A stretch of DNA of 26,125 nucleotides, taken from positions 1-26,125 of the forward strand of contig DAISIT010000047.1 in NCBI GenBank assembly GCA_036821845.1. The letters are read 5' to 3'. A program made the translations under genes and the position numbers. The notes under the pieces were generated by a model. That model was not told the origin of the DNA, did no database searches, and saw only the letters and a program-made list of their open reading frames with translations. Shown here piece by piece: positions 1 through 6,904 of this stretch (position 1 is the stretch's first letter; each line of letters begins with the position of its first letter). The stretch comes from JAEUMD01 sp937950105 (GTDB lineage: Bacteria; Pseudomonadota; Alphaproteobacteria; Rhizobiales; Hyphomicrobiaceae).

Positions 1-992
1 TCGACGATCACCTTGGCCTGCTTCCAGGTGGCGTCGTCCTGCATCTTGCCGTCGATCATCACGGCGCCGGTACCGTCCGGCATGGCGTCGAGAATGCGCT
101 TGGCGAACCGCACTTCCTTGACGTCGGGCGAGAACACGCGCTTGGCGATCTCGATTTGCGAGGGATGCAGCGACCAGGCGCCGAGGCAGCCCTGCAGGAA
201 CGAATTGCGGAACTGCGCTTCGCACGCGGCGCTGTCGGAGAAGTCGCCGAACGGGCCGTAGAAGGGCTTGAGACCATAGGCAAGACAGGCGTCCACCATC
301 TTGCCGACGGTGTAGTGCCAGAGGTCCTGCTGGAAGCGGGTACGCGGCGCGTCGCCGTTGGCATCGGCCAGCACCTGGTAGTCCGGATGGCCGCCGCCGA
401 CGCGGGTCGTCTTCATGCCGCGCGAAGCCGCGAGGTCGGCCGGTCCGAGGCTCATGCCGTGCATGCGCGGCGAGGCGGCAGCGATCGCCTCGACGTTCTT
501 GACGCCCTCGGCCGTCTCGAGAATGGCGTGGATCAGGATCGGCTTCTTGACTGAGTGCTTCGCCTCGAGCTGGGCGAGGAGCTGATCGAGATAGTGGATG
601 TCCCACGGCCCTTCGACTTTGGGGAGCATCATGACGTCGAGCTTGTCGCCGGCTTCGGCAACGAGGGTGGTGATGTCGTCCAGCGCCCACGGGCTGTTGA
701 GGCAGTTGATACGCGTCCACAGCCCCGTCTGGCCGAAATCGTGCTCCTTCGCCATGGACACGAAGCCCTGGCGCGCGGCTTCCTTCTCGGTCGCCGGAAT
801 GGCGTCCTCCAGATTGCCGAGCACCACGTCGACCTGCTTGATCGTGTCCTTCAGCTTGGCGCGGATCTTCTCGTTGTGCGGCGGGATGAAGTGGATCATG
901 CGCTCGAGGCGGACGGGCAGCGCGCGGTAGGGCTCGGGGGCACCGATGGCGAGCGGGGCGAAGTGCTTCTGCGGCGTACGAATGGCGGTCAT
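1..992 (-). CDS. CoA-ester lyase, malyl-CoA lyase type (HpcH/HpaI/CitE family), C-terminus cut by window edge
   Basis: About 330 codons are visible, read from the ATG at 992 to the left edge, where the frame is still open. Enzymes of this family cleave or form CoA esters such as L-malyl-CoA (glyoxylate plus acetyl-CoA) or beta-methylmalyl-CoA, using a TIM barrel and Mg2+. Supporting motifs are LEDAIP near the N-terminus (acidic residues of the CoA/Mg site), MSLGPADLAAS, GPFGDFSD and WSLHPSQIE, all typical of malyl-CoA lyases. Such lyases serve the ethylmalonyl-CoA pathway, the serine cycle or glyoxylate handling. The N-terminal segment differs from the Mcl1 sequences I know, so exact substrate and symbol are left open; a citramalyl-CoA lyase or malyl-CoA thioesterase activity is possible. 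It is divergent from the fasciclin gene, and a palindrome lies 48 bp upstream of the start. Confidence 0.85.
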   Translation of the reverse strand, partial: MTAIRTPQKHFAPLAIGAPEPYRALPVRLERMIHFIPPHNEKIRAKLKDTIKQVDVVLGNLEDAIPATEKEAARQGFVSMAKEHDFGQTGLWTRINCLNSPWALDDITTLVAEAGDKLDVMMLPKVEGPWDIHYLDQLLAQLEAKHSVKKPILIHAILETAEGVKNVEAIAAASPRMHGMSLGPADLAASRGMKTTRVGGGHPDYQVLADANGDAPRTRFQQDLWHYTVGKMVDACLAYGLKPFYGPFGDFSDSAACEAQFRNSFLQGCLGAWSLHPSQIEIAKRVFSPDVKEVRFAKRILDAMPDGTGAVMIDGKMQDDATWKQAKVIV

Positions 993-1039
993 CGGCGGCG
1001 CTGATCCTCTGTAGATGTGCGGCGGAAAAGACCTCTCTT

Positions 1040-1052
1040 GTTGCGCCGCAAC
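1040..1052. promoter_or_regulatory. 13-bp palindrome upstream of the CoA-ester lyase, candidate operator
   Basis: The sequence GTTGCG-C-CGCAAC is a perfect 6-1-6 inverted repeat. Its core TGC-N3-GCA resembles the motif reported for PhaR/AniA regulators of carbon storage in alphaproteobacteria. It sits where a repressor site would be expected for the minus-strand lyase. No -35/-10 pair could be assigned with confidence, so the regulator identity is inference. Confidence 0.3.
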
Positions 1053-1163
1053 GTGATCGGGTCAAGGGCGGTAGGCGTGCCGCACGCACGACGCGGCAGC
1101 CCCGGCCGACCGGCTGGATCACCGGAGCGCACTCAAAACAATGTGAGACCGAACGGCGCATCC

Positions 1164-1185
1164 ACCGAACGGAACGTCCCGTTCG
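1164..1185. promoter_or_regulatory. inverted repeat upstream of the fasciclin gene, candidate operator
   Basis: CGAACGG (1166-1172), six bases, then CCGTTCG (1179-1185) form a perfect 7-6-7 inverted repeat. The left half extends to ACCGAACGG at 1164-1172, and an exact copy of that 9-mer lies 16 bp upstream at 1148-1156. The cluster ends about 35 bp before the fasciclin start codon, a plausible place for a transcription-factor site. A GGAAC is present at 1171-1175, but no CGTT lies 16-17 bp downstream, so it does not qualify as an EcfG promoter. Confidence 0.3.
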
Positions 1186-1219
1186 AACAGGCATCAAACA
1201 CCTGTGTTGGAGGAACGAC

Positions 1220-1807
1220 ATGAATTCCCTGCGCTACCGCCTCGGCTCCGCAGCCTGCATCACCGCTCTTGCCGCAGCCCTTGCCGCCGGACCGGCCATC
1301 GCCGCCCCGTCTCATGGCTCGTCGCATGGCAAGCATTCGGCGAAGGCGGCTGCTCACTCGTCCAACATCGTCCAGTACGCGGCGCGTTCCAGGTCGCTGA
1401 CGACGCTCGTGGCCGCGGTGAAAGCCGCCGACCTCGCCGGCACTCTCTCCGGCAAGGGCCCGTTCACGGTGTTTGCGCCGACCGATGCGGCGTTCGCCAA
1501 GCTGCCGGAGGGAACCGTAGCGTCGCTGCTCGAGCCGGGCAACAAGGACAAGCTCGCAGAAATCCTCACCTATCACGTAGTGCCGAGCAAAGTATTGAGC
1601 GGCGCCGTCGCCAGGCTGATCGCCCAGGGCGGTGGTGAAGCCTCGATTACCACCGTGGCTGGCGGCAAGATCATCGCTCGCCTCAGCGGCAAGACGATCA
1701 CGCTCAGCGACGAGAAGGGCGGCATCGCGGCCGTCACGACCGCCGACCTGCAGCGCTCGAACGGCGTCATCCACGTCATCGACACCGTGCTGCTGCCGAA
1801 GGGCTAA
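1220..1807 (+). CDS. secreted fasciclin (FAS1) domain protein
   Basis: A 195-residue protein with a Sec signal peptide (hydrophobic stretch about residues 10-27, likely cleavage near AIA-AP at 26-30), a short His/Ser/Lys-rich linker, then one FAS1 domain at about 47-193. Both FAS1 hallmarks are present: the H1 region FTVFAPTDAAF and the H2 region NGVIHVIDTVLLP near the C-terminus, with the YH motif in ILTYHVVPSK between them. FAS1 domains mediate adhesion or ligand binding. Bacterial single-domain forms are secreted and mostly uncharacterised, so a periplasmic or surface role is inferred. The start is supported by GGAGG six bases before the ATG. The gene stands alone, divergent from the lyase and convergent with the next gene, with which it shares a terminator. 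Confidence 0.92.
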   Translation: MNSLRYRLGSAACITALAAALAAGPAIAAPSHGSSHGKHSAKAAAHSSNIVQYAARSRSLTTLVAAVKAADLAGTLSGKGPFTVFAPTDAAFAKLPEGTVASLLEPGNKDKLAEILTYHVVPSKVLSGAVARLIAQGGGEASITTVAGGKIIARLSGKTITLSDEKGGIAAVTTADLQRSNGVIHVIDTVLLPKG

Positions 1808-1842
1808 CGGCATCGCGCTGCCAGGCGAAACGCAAGAACAGG

Positions 1843-1874
1843 AGCGCCGGACGCGGTGAGCGCCCGGCGCTTTT
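1843..1874 (+). terminator. intrinsic terminator after the fasciclin gene
   Basis: AGCGCCGG (1843-1850) pairs with CCGGCGCT (1864-1871) across a 13-nt loop and is followed by TTTT (1871-1874). It lies between two convergent genes, 35 bp past the fasciclin stop. The T run is on the plus strand, so it should serve the fasciclin gene best. Confidence 0.65.
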
Positions 1875-1895
1875 CATGTGGTGAAATTCGTTGCG

Positions 1896-2411
1896 TCAGA
1901 TGCGGATGACGGCGCCCGAGATCGAGCGGGCACGCGTGCGGACCGCGCCACCGTCGTTGCCGGACTGAACGAGCCACTTGCCGTTGGCGGCCTGACCGAC
2001 GATCTGGCCGACGTGGTGACGCCAGACGACCACGGCGCCGACCTGCGGCGAGGCCGGGCTGCCGTAGCGGCTCCAGTTCCAGGCGAGGTTCATCTCGGGG
2101 CCGCCGCCGCGCTGCGTGCGCATCCACCAGCCGCACCACTTGGCCGGGCGGGCACCGACGCCGCCGGAGTAGGTCCGGCGCGAGGCCGACGAATAGTTGG
2201 AATAGCCGAGCGACATGCGCTCGTCGCTGCGGTAGGCGCTGCGCTTGGCGCGCGAGCGGGTGCGGGTTTCCATGACGTAGCCATAGCTGCCGTAGCTGCC
2301 GACCGAGCGCTCCTGGCTCGCGTGACGCTTGCGGGGGGCCGCGTCGGCCGTCGCCGTCAGTGCCGGCAGAAGCAGGATGGCAGCCAGCAGAGCGAGGATC
2401 TTCTTGCTCAT
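1896..2411 (-). CDS. small secreted Cys/His protein, CHAP or NlpC/P60-like
   Basis: A 171-residue protein. Residues 1-26 look like a Sec signal peptide (basic start, Leu/Ala core, cleavage near ADAAP). Residues 27-85 are rich in Ser, Tyr and Arg and probably disordered. The C-terminal domain (about 86-171) has a conserved-looking KWCGWWMR motif with Cys93, then GAVVVWRHHVG with His132/His133, then WLVQSGNDGG. The Cys-then-His order and the phrase about presenting a non-crowded HVG strand resemble CHAP and NlpC/P60 cysteine peptidases, which cut cell-wall peptides. I recognise it as a family common in Rhizobiales but know of no assigned function, so hydrolase activity is inference. GGAG eight bases before the ATG supports the start. 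Its 3' end faces the fasciclin gene. Confidence 0.8.
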   Translation of the reverse strand: MSKKILALLAAILLLPALTATADAAPRKRHASQERSVGSYGSYGYVMETRTRSRAKRSAYRSDERMSLGYSNYSSASRRTYSGGVGARPAKWCGWWMRTQRGGGPEMNLAWNWSRYGSPASPQVGAVVVWRHHVGQIVGQAANGKWLVQSGNDGGAVRTRARSISGAVIRI

Positions 2412-2774
2412 GATTTTTCTCCACGTTTTTCAGACGACCGGCGTTTGGCCGCCCAATTGCGGCGAAATCGTGGGATCAGCAACTTGGTGCGACAAATTTG
2501 CCCAGTTGTTCCGTGGGTTAGCGAAAAGTGTTCAGTTCAGTTTCTGGTTTAACTTGAGTGCCTTAGGAGGGTTTGTTGCCGGTTTGGCACAGGCGCGGAC
2601 CAACCCGGGGTGCGCCGGCTGTGCGCGGCGCGGGGAGCGTGCGTCGAGCGGCTGCCGTCCGGTCGCGATGAGCGCAGGGGGCCTGGTCGTCTGAGCGCGC
2701 CTTGACCTCGTGCTGTCTTGACTCTGGCCGCGCCGCGTTGCCTAAAGCCGCGCGGCATCGAGGAGACGGCAGAG
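2412..2774. other. intergenic region between the CHAP-like gene (-) and fabD (+)
   Basis: 363 bp separating divergent genes. The left two thirds are noticeably richer in A+T than the coding DNA on both sides, as expected for promoters. I saw no coding frame with family resemblance, no tRNA and no strong hairpin. A weak sigma70-like promoter for fabD lies at 2718-2746. No promoter for the minus-strand gene could be assigned with confidence. Confidence 0.6.
2718..2746 (+). promoter_or_regulatory. candidate sigma70-type promoter of fabD
   Basis: TTGACT (2718-2723) is followed after 17 bp by CCTAAA (2741-2746). The -35 matches five of six consensus bases, the -10 only three. Transcription would start near 2753, leaving a leader of about 22 nt that contains the GAGGAG ribosome binding site. 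A second TTGAC lies at 2702. Confidence 0.3.
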
Positions 2775-3719
2775 ATGGCGATCGCGTTGGTTTTTCCCGG
2801 ACAGGGCAGTCAGGACGTCGGCATGGGCAAGGCGCTGGCCGAGGCGTTCCCTGCCGCGCGCGCGGTGTTCGACGAGGTCGACGAAGCACTCGGCCAGAAG
2901 CTCTCGGCGCTGATGTGGGACGGTCCCAAGGATGCGCTGACGCTGACCGAGAACGCACAACCGGCGCTGATGGCGGTTTCGATGGCCGTCATGCGCGTGC
3001 TGGAGCGCGAGAAGGGCTTCAAGCTCGCCGACAAGGTCAAGTTCGTCGCCGGCCACTCGCTCGGCGAATATTCGGCGCTGGCGGCCGCTGGCGCGTTCTC
3101 TCTCGCCGATACGGCGCGCCTGCTGAAGCTGCGCGGGCAGGCGATGCAGAAGGCGGTGCCGGTCGGCGAAGGCGCCATGTCCGCCCTGCTCGGCGTCGGT
3201 CTCGACGTGGCGCAGAAGGTGGCGGAGGCGGCGGCGCAGGGGGACGTCTGCCAGGTCGCCAACGACAACGAGCCGACCCAGGTCGTGCTGTCGGGCCATA
3301 AGCGCGCGCTAGATCGCGTGCCGGAAGTCGGCAAGGCGCTGGGCGTGCGCCGCGCGCTGGCGCTGCCGGTGTCCGCGCCGTTCCATTGCTCGCTGATGCA
3401 GCCCGCCGCCGAGGCGATGGCCGAAGCGCTCGCCAATGTGAAGATCAATGCGCCGGTCGTGCCGGTGATCGCCAACGTGCTGGCGAGCCCGATCTCCGAT
3501 CCCGCCGAAATCCGCAAGCGGCTCGTCGAGCAGGTGACGGGCACCGTGCGCTGGCGCGAAAGCGTGCAGTTCATGGCCGCCAACGGCATCACCGACGCCT
3601 ATGAGATCGGCCACGGCAAGGTGCTGGCCGGCCTCGTCGGCCGCATCGAGAAGGGCATCAAGACGGCCAGCGTCGGCACCCCCGCTGACATCGACGCGGT
3701 GCTCGCGGCGCTCGCTTGA
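2775..3719 (+). CDS. fabD: malonyl-CoA:ACP transacylase FabD
   Basis: A 314-residue cytosolic enzyme that moves the malonyl group from CoA to acyl carrier protein, supplying the chain extender for type II fatty-acid synthesis. It begins with the typical ALVFPGQGSQ. The nucleophile motif is GHSLGEY with Ser95, the catalytic His lies in SAPFHCSLM, and IGHGKVLAGL near the end is also characteristic. The length is normal. The ATG at 2775 is preferred over an in-frame upstream codon at 2718, because GAGGAG lies about nine bases before it and the protein then starts as in other FabD. It heads the fab block; fabG follows 59 bp downstream. Confidence 0.97.
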   Translation: MAIALVFPGQGSQDVGMGKALAEAFPAARAVFDEVDEALGQKLSALMWDGPKDALTLTENAQPALMAVSMAVMRVLEREKGFKLADKVKFVAGHSLGEYSALAAAGAFSLADTARLLKLRGQAMQKAVPVGEGAMSALLGVGLDVAQKVAEAAAQGDVCQVANDNEPTQVVLSGHKRALDRVPEVGKALGVRRALALPVSAPFHCSLMQPAAEAMAEALANVKINAPVVPVIANVLASPISDPAEIRKRLVEQVTGTVRWRESVQFMAANGITDAYEIGHGKVLAGLVGRIEKGIKTASVGTPADIDAVLAALA

Positions 3720-3778
3720 ACCGATTGCAGGAGCCGGGTCCGCAGAAACGGACCTGCGCGCAGGAAAGGACTGAAGAC

Positions 3779-4525
3779 ATGTTCGATCTCTCAGGCAAGA
3801 CGGCGCTGGTGACGGGCGCGACGGGCGGCATCGGTGAAGCGATCGCGCGCGCCTTCCACAAGGCTGGCGCCACGGTGGCGCTGTCGGGCCGCAAGGTCGA
3901 GAAGCTCGAGGCGCTGAAAGCGGAACTCGGCGAGCGCGCCGTCGTCGTGCCGTGCGATCTCGCCGACCGCGCGGCGGTGGGCAAGCTGATCGACGAAGCC
4001 GTCAAGGCACTCGGCGGCCGGCTCGACATCCTCGTCAACAACGCCGGCCTCACCAAGGACAACCTGTTCATGGTGATGAAGGATGAGCAGTGGGACGACG
4101 TCATCGCCGTCAACCTGACTTCGACGTTCATGCTGTGCCGCGCCGGCTCGCGTCACATGATGCGGTCCAAGTCGGGCTATGGCCGCATCATCAACATCGC
4201 CTCGGTGTCGGGCGTGTTCGGCAATCCCGGACAGGGCAACTATGCCGCTTCCAAGGCCGGCATGATCGGCATGACCAAGAGCCTCGCGCGCGAGGTCGCC
4301 TCGCGTGGCATCACCGCCAACTGCATCGCCCCGGGCTTCATCAAGACGCCGATGACCGACGTGCTCAACGAGAAGCAGACCGAGGAAATCTCGAAGATGA
4401 TTCCGGCCCAGCGCTTCGGTGAGCCGGACGACATCGCCGCGGCCGCGCTCTACCTCGCCAGTGTCGAGGGTGGCTACATGACCGGACAGACCCTGCACGT
4501 CAACGGCGGCATGGCGATGATCTGA
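3779..4525 (+). CDS. fabG: 3-oxoacyl-[ACP] reductase FabG
   Basis: A 248-residue short-chain dehydrogenase/reductase that reduces 3-oxoacyl-ACP to 3-hydroxyacyl-ACP with NADPH. The Rossmann motif TGATGGIGEA is at residues 12-21, NNAG at 87-90, and the catalytic residues are Asn112, Ser142 (IASVSG), Tyr155 and Lys159 (YAASK). The C-terminal half has IAPGFIKTPMTD, and the end TLHVNGGMAMI is the usual FabG ending. Start at 3779 gives the standard N-terminus MFDLSGKTALVTG; AGGAAAGGA lies just upstream. It sits between fabD and acpP, as in most alphaproteobacteria. Confidence 0.97.
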   Translation: MFDLSGKTALVTGATGGIGEAIARAFHKAGATVALSGRKVEKLEALKAELGERAVVVPCDLADRAAVGKLIDEAVKALGGRLDILVNNAGLTKDNLFMVMKDEQWDDVIAVNLTSTFMLCRAGSRHMMRSKSGYGRIINIASVSGVFGNPGQGNYAASKAGMIGMTKSLAREVASRGITANCIAPGFIKTPMTDVLNEKQTEEISKMIPAQRFGEPDDIAAAALYLASVEGGYMTGQTLHVNGGMAMI

Positions 4526-4924
4526 TTTGCTCAGATCAAATCTCAGTTCGCACTCGCAACATACTCGACAAGCGGTCAAACCGGCGTTTTCTGAAGGCGC
4601 GACGCCTCGCGCCCGACCGCTAGGCAAGCCCCGGGAAGTATGTTAACGACCTCGCGGTTTTCGGCCTCTCGAAACTGGGGAAAAAGGCCCGGTGAAAGAG
4701 GTTCGGCCGGTGTCGGGCGCACGGGACTCGTGTACCGCCAGACAGTCGGACGAAAAGCGCGTCGGCCACGCGTTCGTCGCACGGAGAAAAGGATACGGGG
4801 AAGAGTGCCCGCTCGCGGGCGCCGATCGACCAGATCGCCTGTACCGGATGCCGCGCGGCTGCTACCGATAAGTACGAACACCACCACCAACCAAGGTTTC
4901 AGGAACAGGACGCGAGGAATTACG
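4526..4924. other. 399-bp leader between fabG and acpP
   Basis: No gene is recognisable. The acpP frame happens to be open back to 4640, but the upstream translation is Arg-rich, low in hydrophobic residues and unlike any ACP extension. The stretch TTTCGGCCTCTCGAAACTGG onward has short A-rich runs but no clear -35/-10 pair. acpP is usually transcribed strongly from its own promoter, so that promoter is probably here, together with a long untranslated leader. I saw no recognised riboswitch. Confidence 0.55.
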
Positions 4925-5167
4925 ATGAGCGATGTGGCTGAGCGCGTGAAGAAGATTGTCGTCGAGCACCTGGGCGTCGAGGCCGAGAAGGTCACCGAGA
5001 ACGCCAGCTTCATCGACGATCTCGGCGCCGACAGCTTGGATACGGTCGAGCTGGTGATGGCGTTCGAGGAGGAGTTCGGCTGCGAGATTCCGGACGATGC
5101 CGCCGAGCACATCCTGACCGTCGGCGACGCGGTGCGCTTCCTCGAGAAGAACGCGACCGCCGCCTGA
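4925..5167 (+). CDS. acpP: acyl carrier protein AcpP
   Basis: An 80-residue acidic carrier protein. The phosphopantetheine attachment site is Ser37 in the DDLGADSLDTVELVM motif, and the four-helix pattern and length are exactly those of AcpP. It carries acyl chains between FabD, FabG, FabF and the lipid A and phospholipid acyltransferases. GAGGA six bases before the ATG at 4925 fixes the start. A strong GC-rich hairpin follows the stop by eight bases, so acpP may be transcribed largely as a single-gene unit. Confidence 0.98.
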   Translation: MSDVAERVKKIVVEHLGVEAEKVTENASFIDDLGADSLDTVELVMAFEEEFGCEIPDDAAEHILTVGDAVRFLEKNATAA

Positions 5168-5174
5168 GGCATCG

Positions 5175-5216
5175 AGCGGCCCGCCGTCAGCTCGGCATTG
5201 AGCGCGGCGGGCCGCT
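5175..5216 (+). terminator. hairpin terminator after acpP
   Basis: AGCGGCCCGCCG (5175-5186) pairs perfectly with CGGCGGGCCGCT (5205-5216) across an 18-nt loop. No U tract follows, which is common for terminators or 3' stabilising hairpins in GC-rich alphaproteobacteria. It starts eight bases past the acpP stop. Confidence 0.6.
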
Positions 5217-5351
5217 TGCCATCTACCTGCGACAGGTCTCTCGCGCGCTTCGCCGCCCTGCGAGACCGACGCATTGCCGGCTCCGCGGCGAAGCGCATGC
5301 GACCGCCGTTGATCCGGGTTTGGAAACGATCCGGCCGGGCCTCGTTCCGCA

Positions 5352-5385
5352 ACGGGCGGACATTTGGCCGCCACGGGCGGACATT
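5352..5385. repeat. 13-bp direct repeat, period 21 bp, before fabF
   Basis: ACGGGCGGACATT occurs at 5352-5364 and again, identical, at 5373-5385. The 21-bp period is two helical turns, which would put both copies on the same face of the DNA. The second copy ends 19 bp before the fabF start codon. This is compatible with a tandem operator, but no regulator is known to me for this motif. Confidence 0.6.
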
Positions 5386-5404
5386 CGGGGGGTGAAGGTC
5401 TGCC

Positions 5405-6667
5405 ATGCGCCGCGTCGTCGTCACAGGTCTCGGTCTCGTTACGCCGCTTGGTTGCGGCGTCGAAGCGTCGTGGAAGCGCCTGCTCAACAGTGAGAGCGGC
5501 GCCGGCCGCATCGAGAAGTTCGATGCCTCCGACCTCTCCTGCCAGATCGCCGCCTTCGTGCCGCGCGGCTCGCTCGCCGACGGCAAGTTCAACGGCGACG
5601 ACTGGATGGAGCCGAAGGAACAGCGCAAGGTCGACGACTTCATCATCTATGCCGTCGCCGCTGCCGATCAGGCCCTCAAGGACTCGGGCTTCGTCGCCGA
5701 CACGGTCGAGAAGCAGGAGACGACGGGCGTTCTGATCGGCTCCGGCATCGGCGGTCTGTCGGGCATCGCCGACACTTCGCTGCTGCTGAAGGACAAAGGC
5801 CCGCGGCGCATCTCCCCGTTCTTCATTCCGGGCCGCCTCATCAATCTCGCCGCCGGCTACGTCTCCATCAAGCACGGCCTCAAGGGTCCGAACCACGCCG
5901 TCGTCACGGCTTGCGCCACCGGCACGCATGCCATCGGCGATGCCGCGCGCCTCGTCGCGCTGGGCGATGCCGAGGTGATGGTCGCGGGCGGCACCGAGAG
6001 CCCGATCTGCCGCATCGGCATGGCCGGCTTCATCGCCTGCCGCGCGCTGTCGACCGGCTTCAACGACACGCCGGAGAAGGCCTCGCGTCCCTACGACAAG
6101 GACCGTGACGGCTTCGTCATGGGCGAGGGTGCCGGTGTCGTCGTGCTGGAGAGCCTCGAGCACGCGCAGGCGCGCGGCGCCAAGATCTACGCCGAGGTGA
6201 TCGGCTACGGCATGTCGGGCGACGCCTACCACATCACCGCCCCCGCCGAGAGCGGTGATGGCGCCTTCCGGTGCATGCGGGCGGCGCTGAAGAGCGCGAA
6301 GATCGGCACCAGCGACATCGACTACGTCAATGCGCACGGCACCTCGACGCCGATGGGGGACGAGATCGAGCTTGGCGCCGTCGAGCGCCTGTTCGGCAAT
6401 ACCGCGGGCAAGTTGACCATGTCGTCGACCAAATCGGCGATCGGGCATCTGCTCGGTGCAGCCGGTGCGGTCGAGGCCATTTTCTCGATCCTCGCCATGC
6501 GCGACCAGATCGCCCCTCCAACGCTCAATCTCGACAATCCGTCGGTCGAGACCGCCATCGACCTCGTCGCCCACAAGGCCAAGCCGATGGAGATCAATAC
6601 CGTTCTGTCGAACTCGTTCGGCTTCGGCGGCACCAACGCTTCCATCGTCATGCGTCGCGTCGCCTGA
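5405..6667 (+). CDS. fabF: beta-ketoacyl-ACP synthase II FabF
   Basis: A 420-residue condensing enzyme that elongates acyl-ACP with malonyl-ACP. The catalytic triad is Cys170 (VTACATGTHAIG), His311 (NAHGTSTPMGD) and His348 (KSAIGHLLGAAG). The start RRVVVTGLGLVTPLG and the end SFGFGGTNASIV are typical of FabF. Length is normal. The ATG at 5405 has GGTGAAGG upstream as a weak ribosome binding site. Next in order is mltG, the common alphaproteobacterial arrangement acpP-fabF-mltG. Confidence 0.97.
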   Translation: MRRVVVTGLGLVTPLGCGVEASWKRLLNSESGAGRIEKFDASDLSCQIAAFVPRGSLADGKFNGDDWMEPKEQRKVDDFIIYAVAAADQALKDSGFVADTVEKQETTGVLIGSGIGGLSGIADTSLLLKDKGPRRISPFFIPGRLINLAAGYVSIKHGLKGPNHAVVTACATGTHAIGDAARLVALGDAEVMVAGGTESPICRIGMAGFIACRALSTGFNDTPEKASRPYDKDRDGFVMGEGAGVVVLESLEHAQARGAKIYAEVIGYGMSGDAYHITAPAESGDGAFRCMRAALKSAKIGTSDIDYVNAHGTSTPMGDEIELGAVERLFGNTAGKLTMSSTKSAIGHLLGAAGAVEAIFSILAMRDQIAPPTLNLDNPSVETAIDLVAHKAKPMEINTVLSNSFGFGGTNASIVMRRVA

Positions 6668-6904
6668 AGCAGGTCGCTGGGCCGCAGCTCCGGCCACAGT
6701 GGTCCGCCGGACGCGCGGGGGCTGGGCGCGGTTGCCCTTTGCCATAATTCGACCGTCCGATGGACGTTCAACTTCGGCCCATGCCATGGACCAATGGCCG
6801 ACGGTACCGATCTGGCGCATGACGGAGCGTCGCCGCCATAGCTTCGCCGCCTCGCGGCGTGACGATGGGCCGACGACTCGAACGACGAGGTGATCCGGGC
6901 GCCG

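Noticed and set aside
1171..1195. GGAAC at 1171 as a second EcfG promoter, for the fasciclin gene
   Set aside because: The bases 16-17 bp downstream read CATC/ATCA, not CGTT.
4522..4546. GATTTG/CAAATC inverted repeat at the fabG stop as a terminator
   Set aside because: The stem is only six pairs, AT-rich, overlaps the stop codon and is not followed by a T run.
4640..4924. In-frame upstream extension of acpP
   Set aside because: ACP is a standalone 80-residue protein with its own GAGGA site; the extension is Arg-rich and unlike any carrier-protein fusion.
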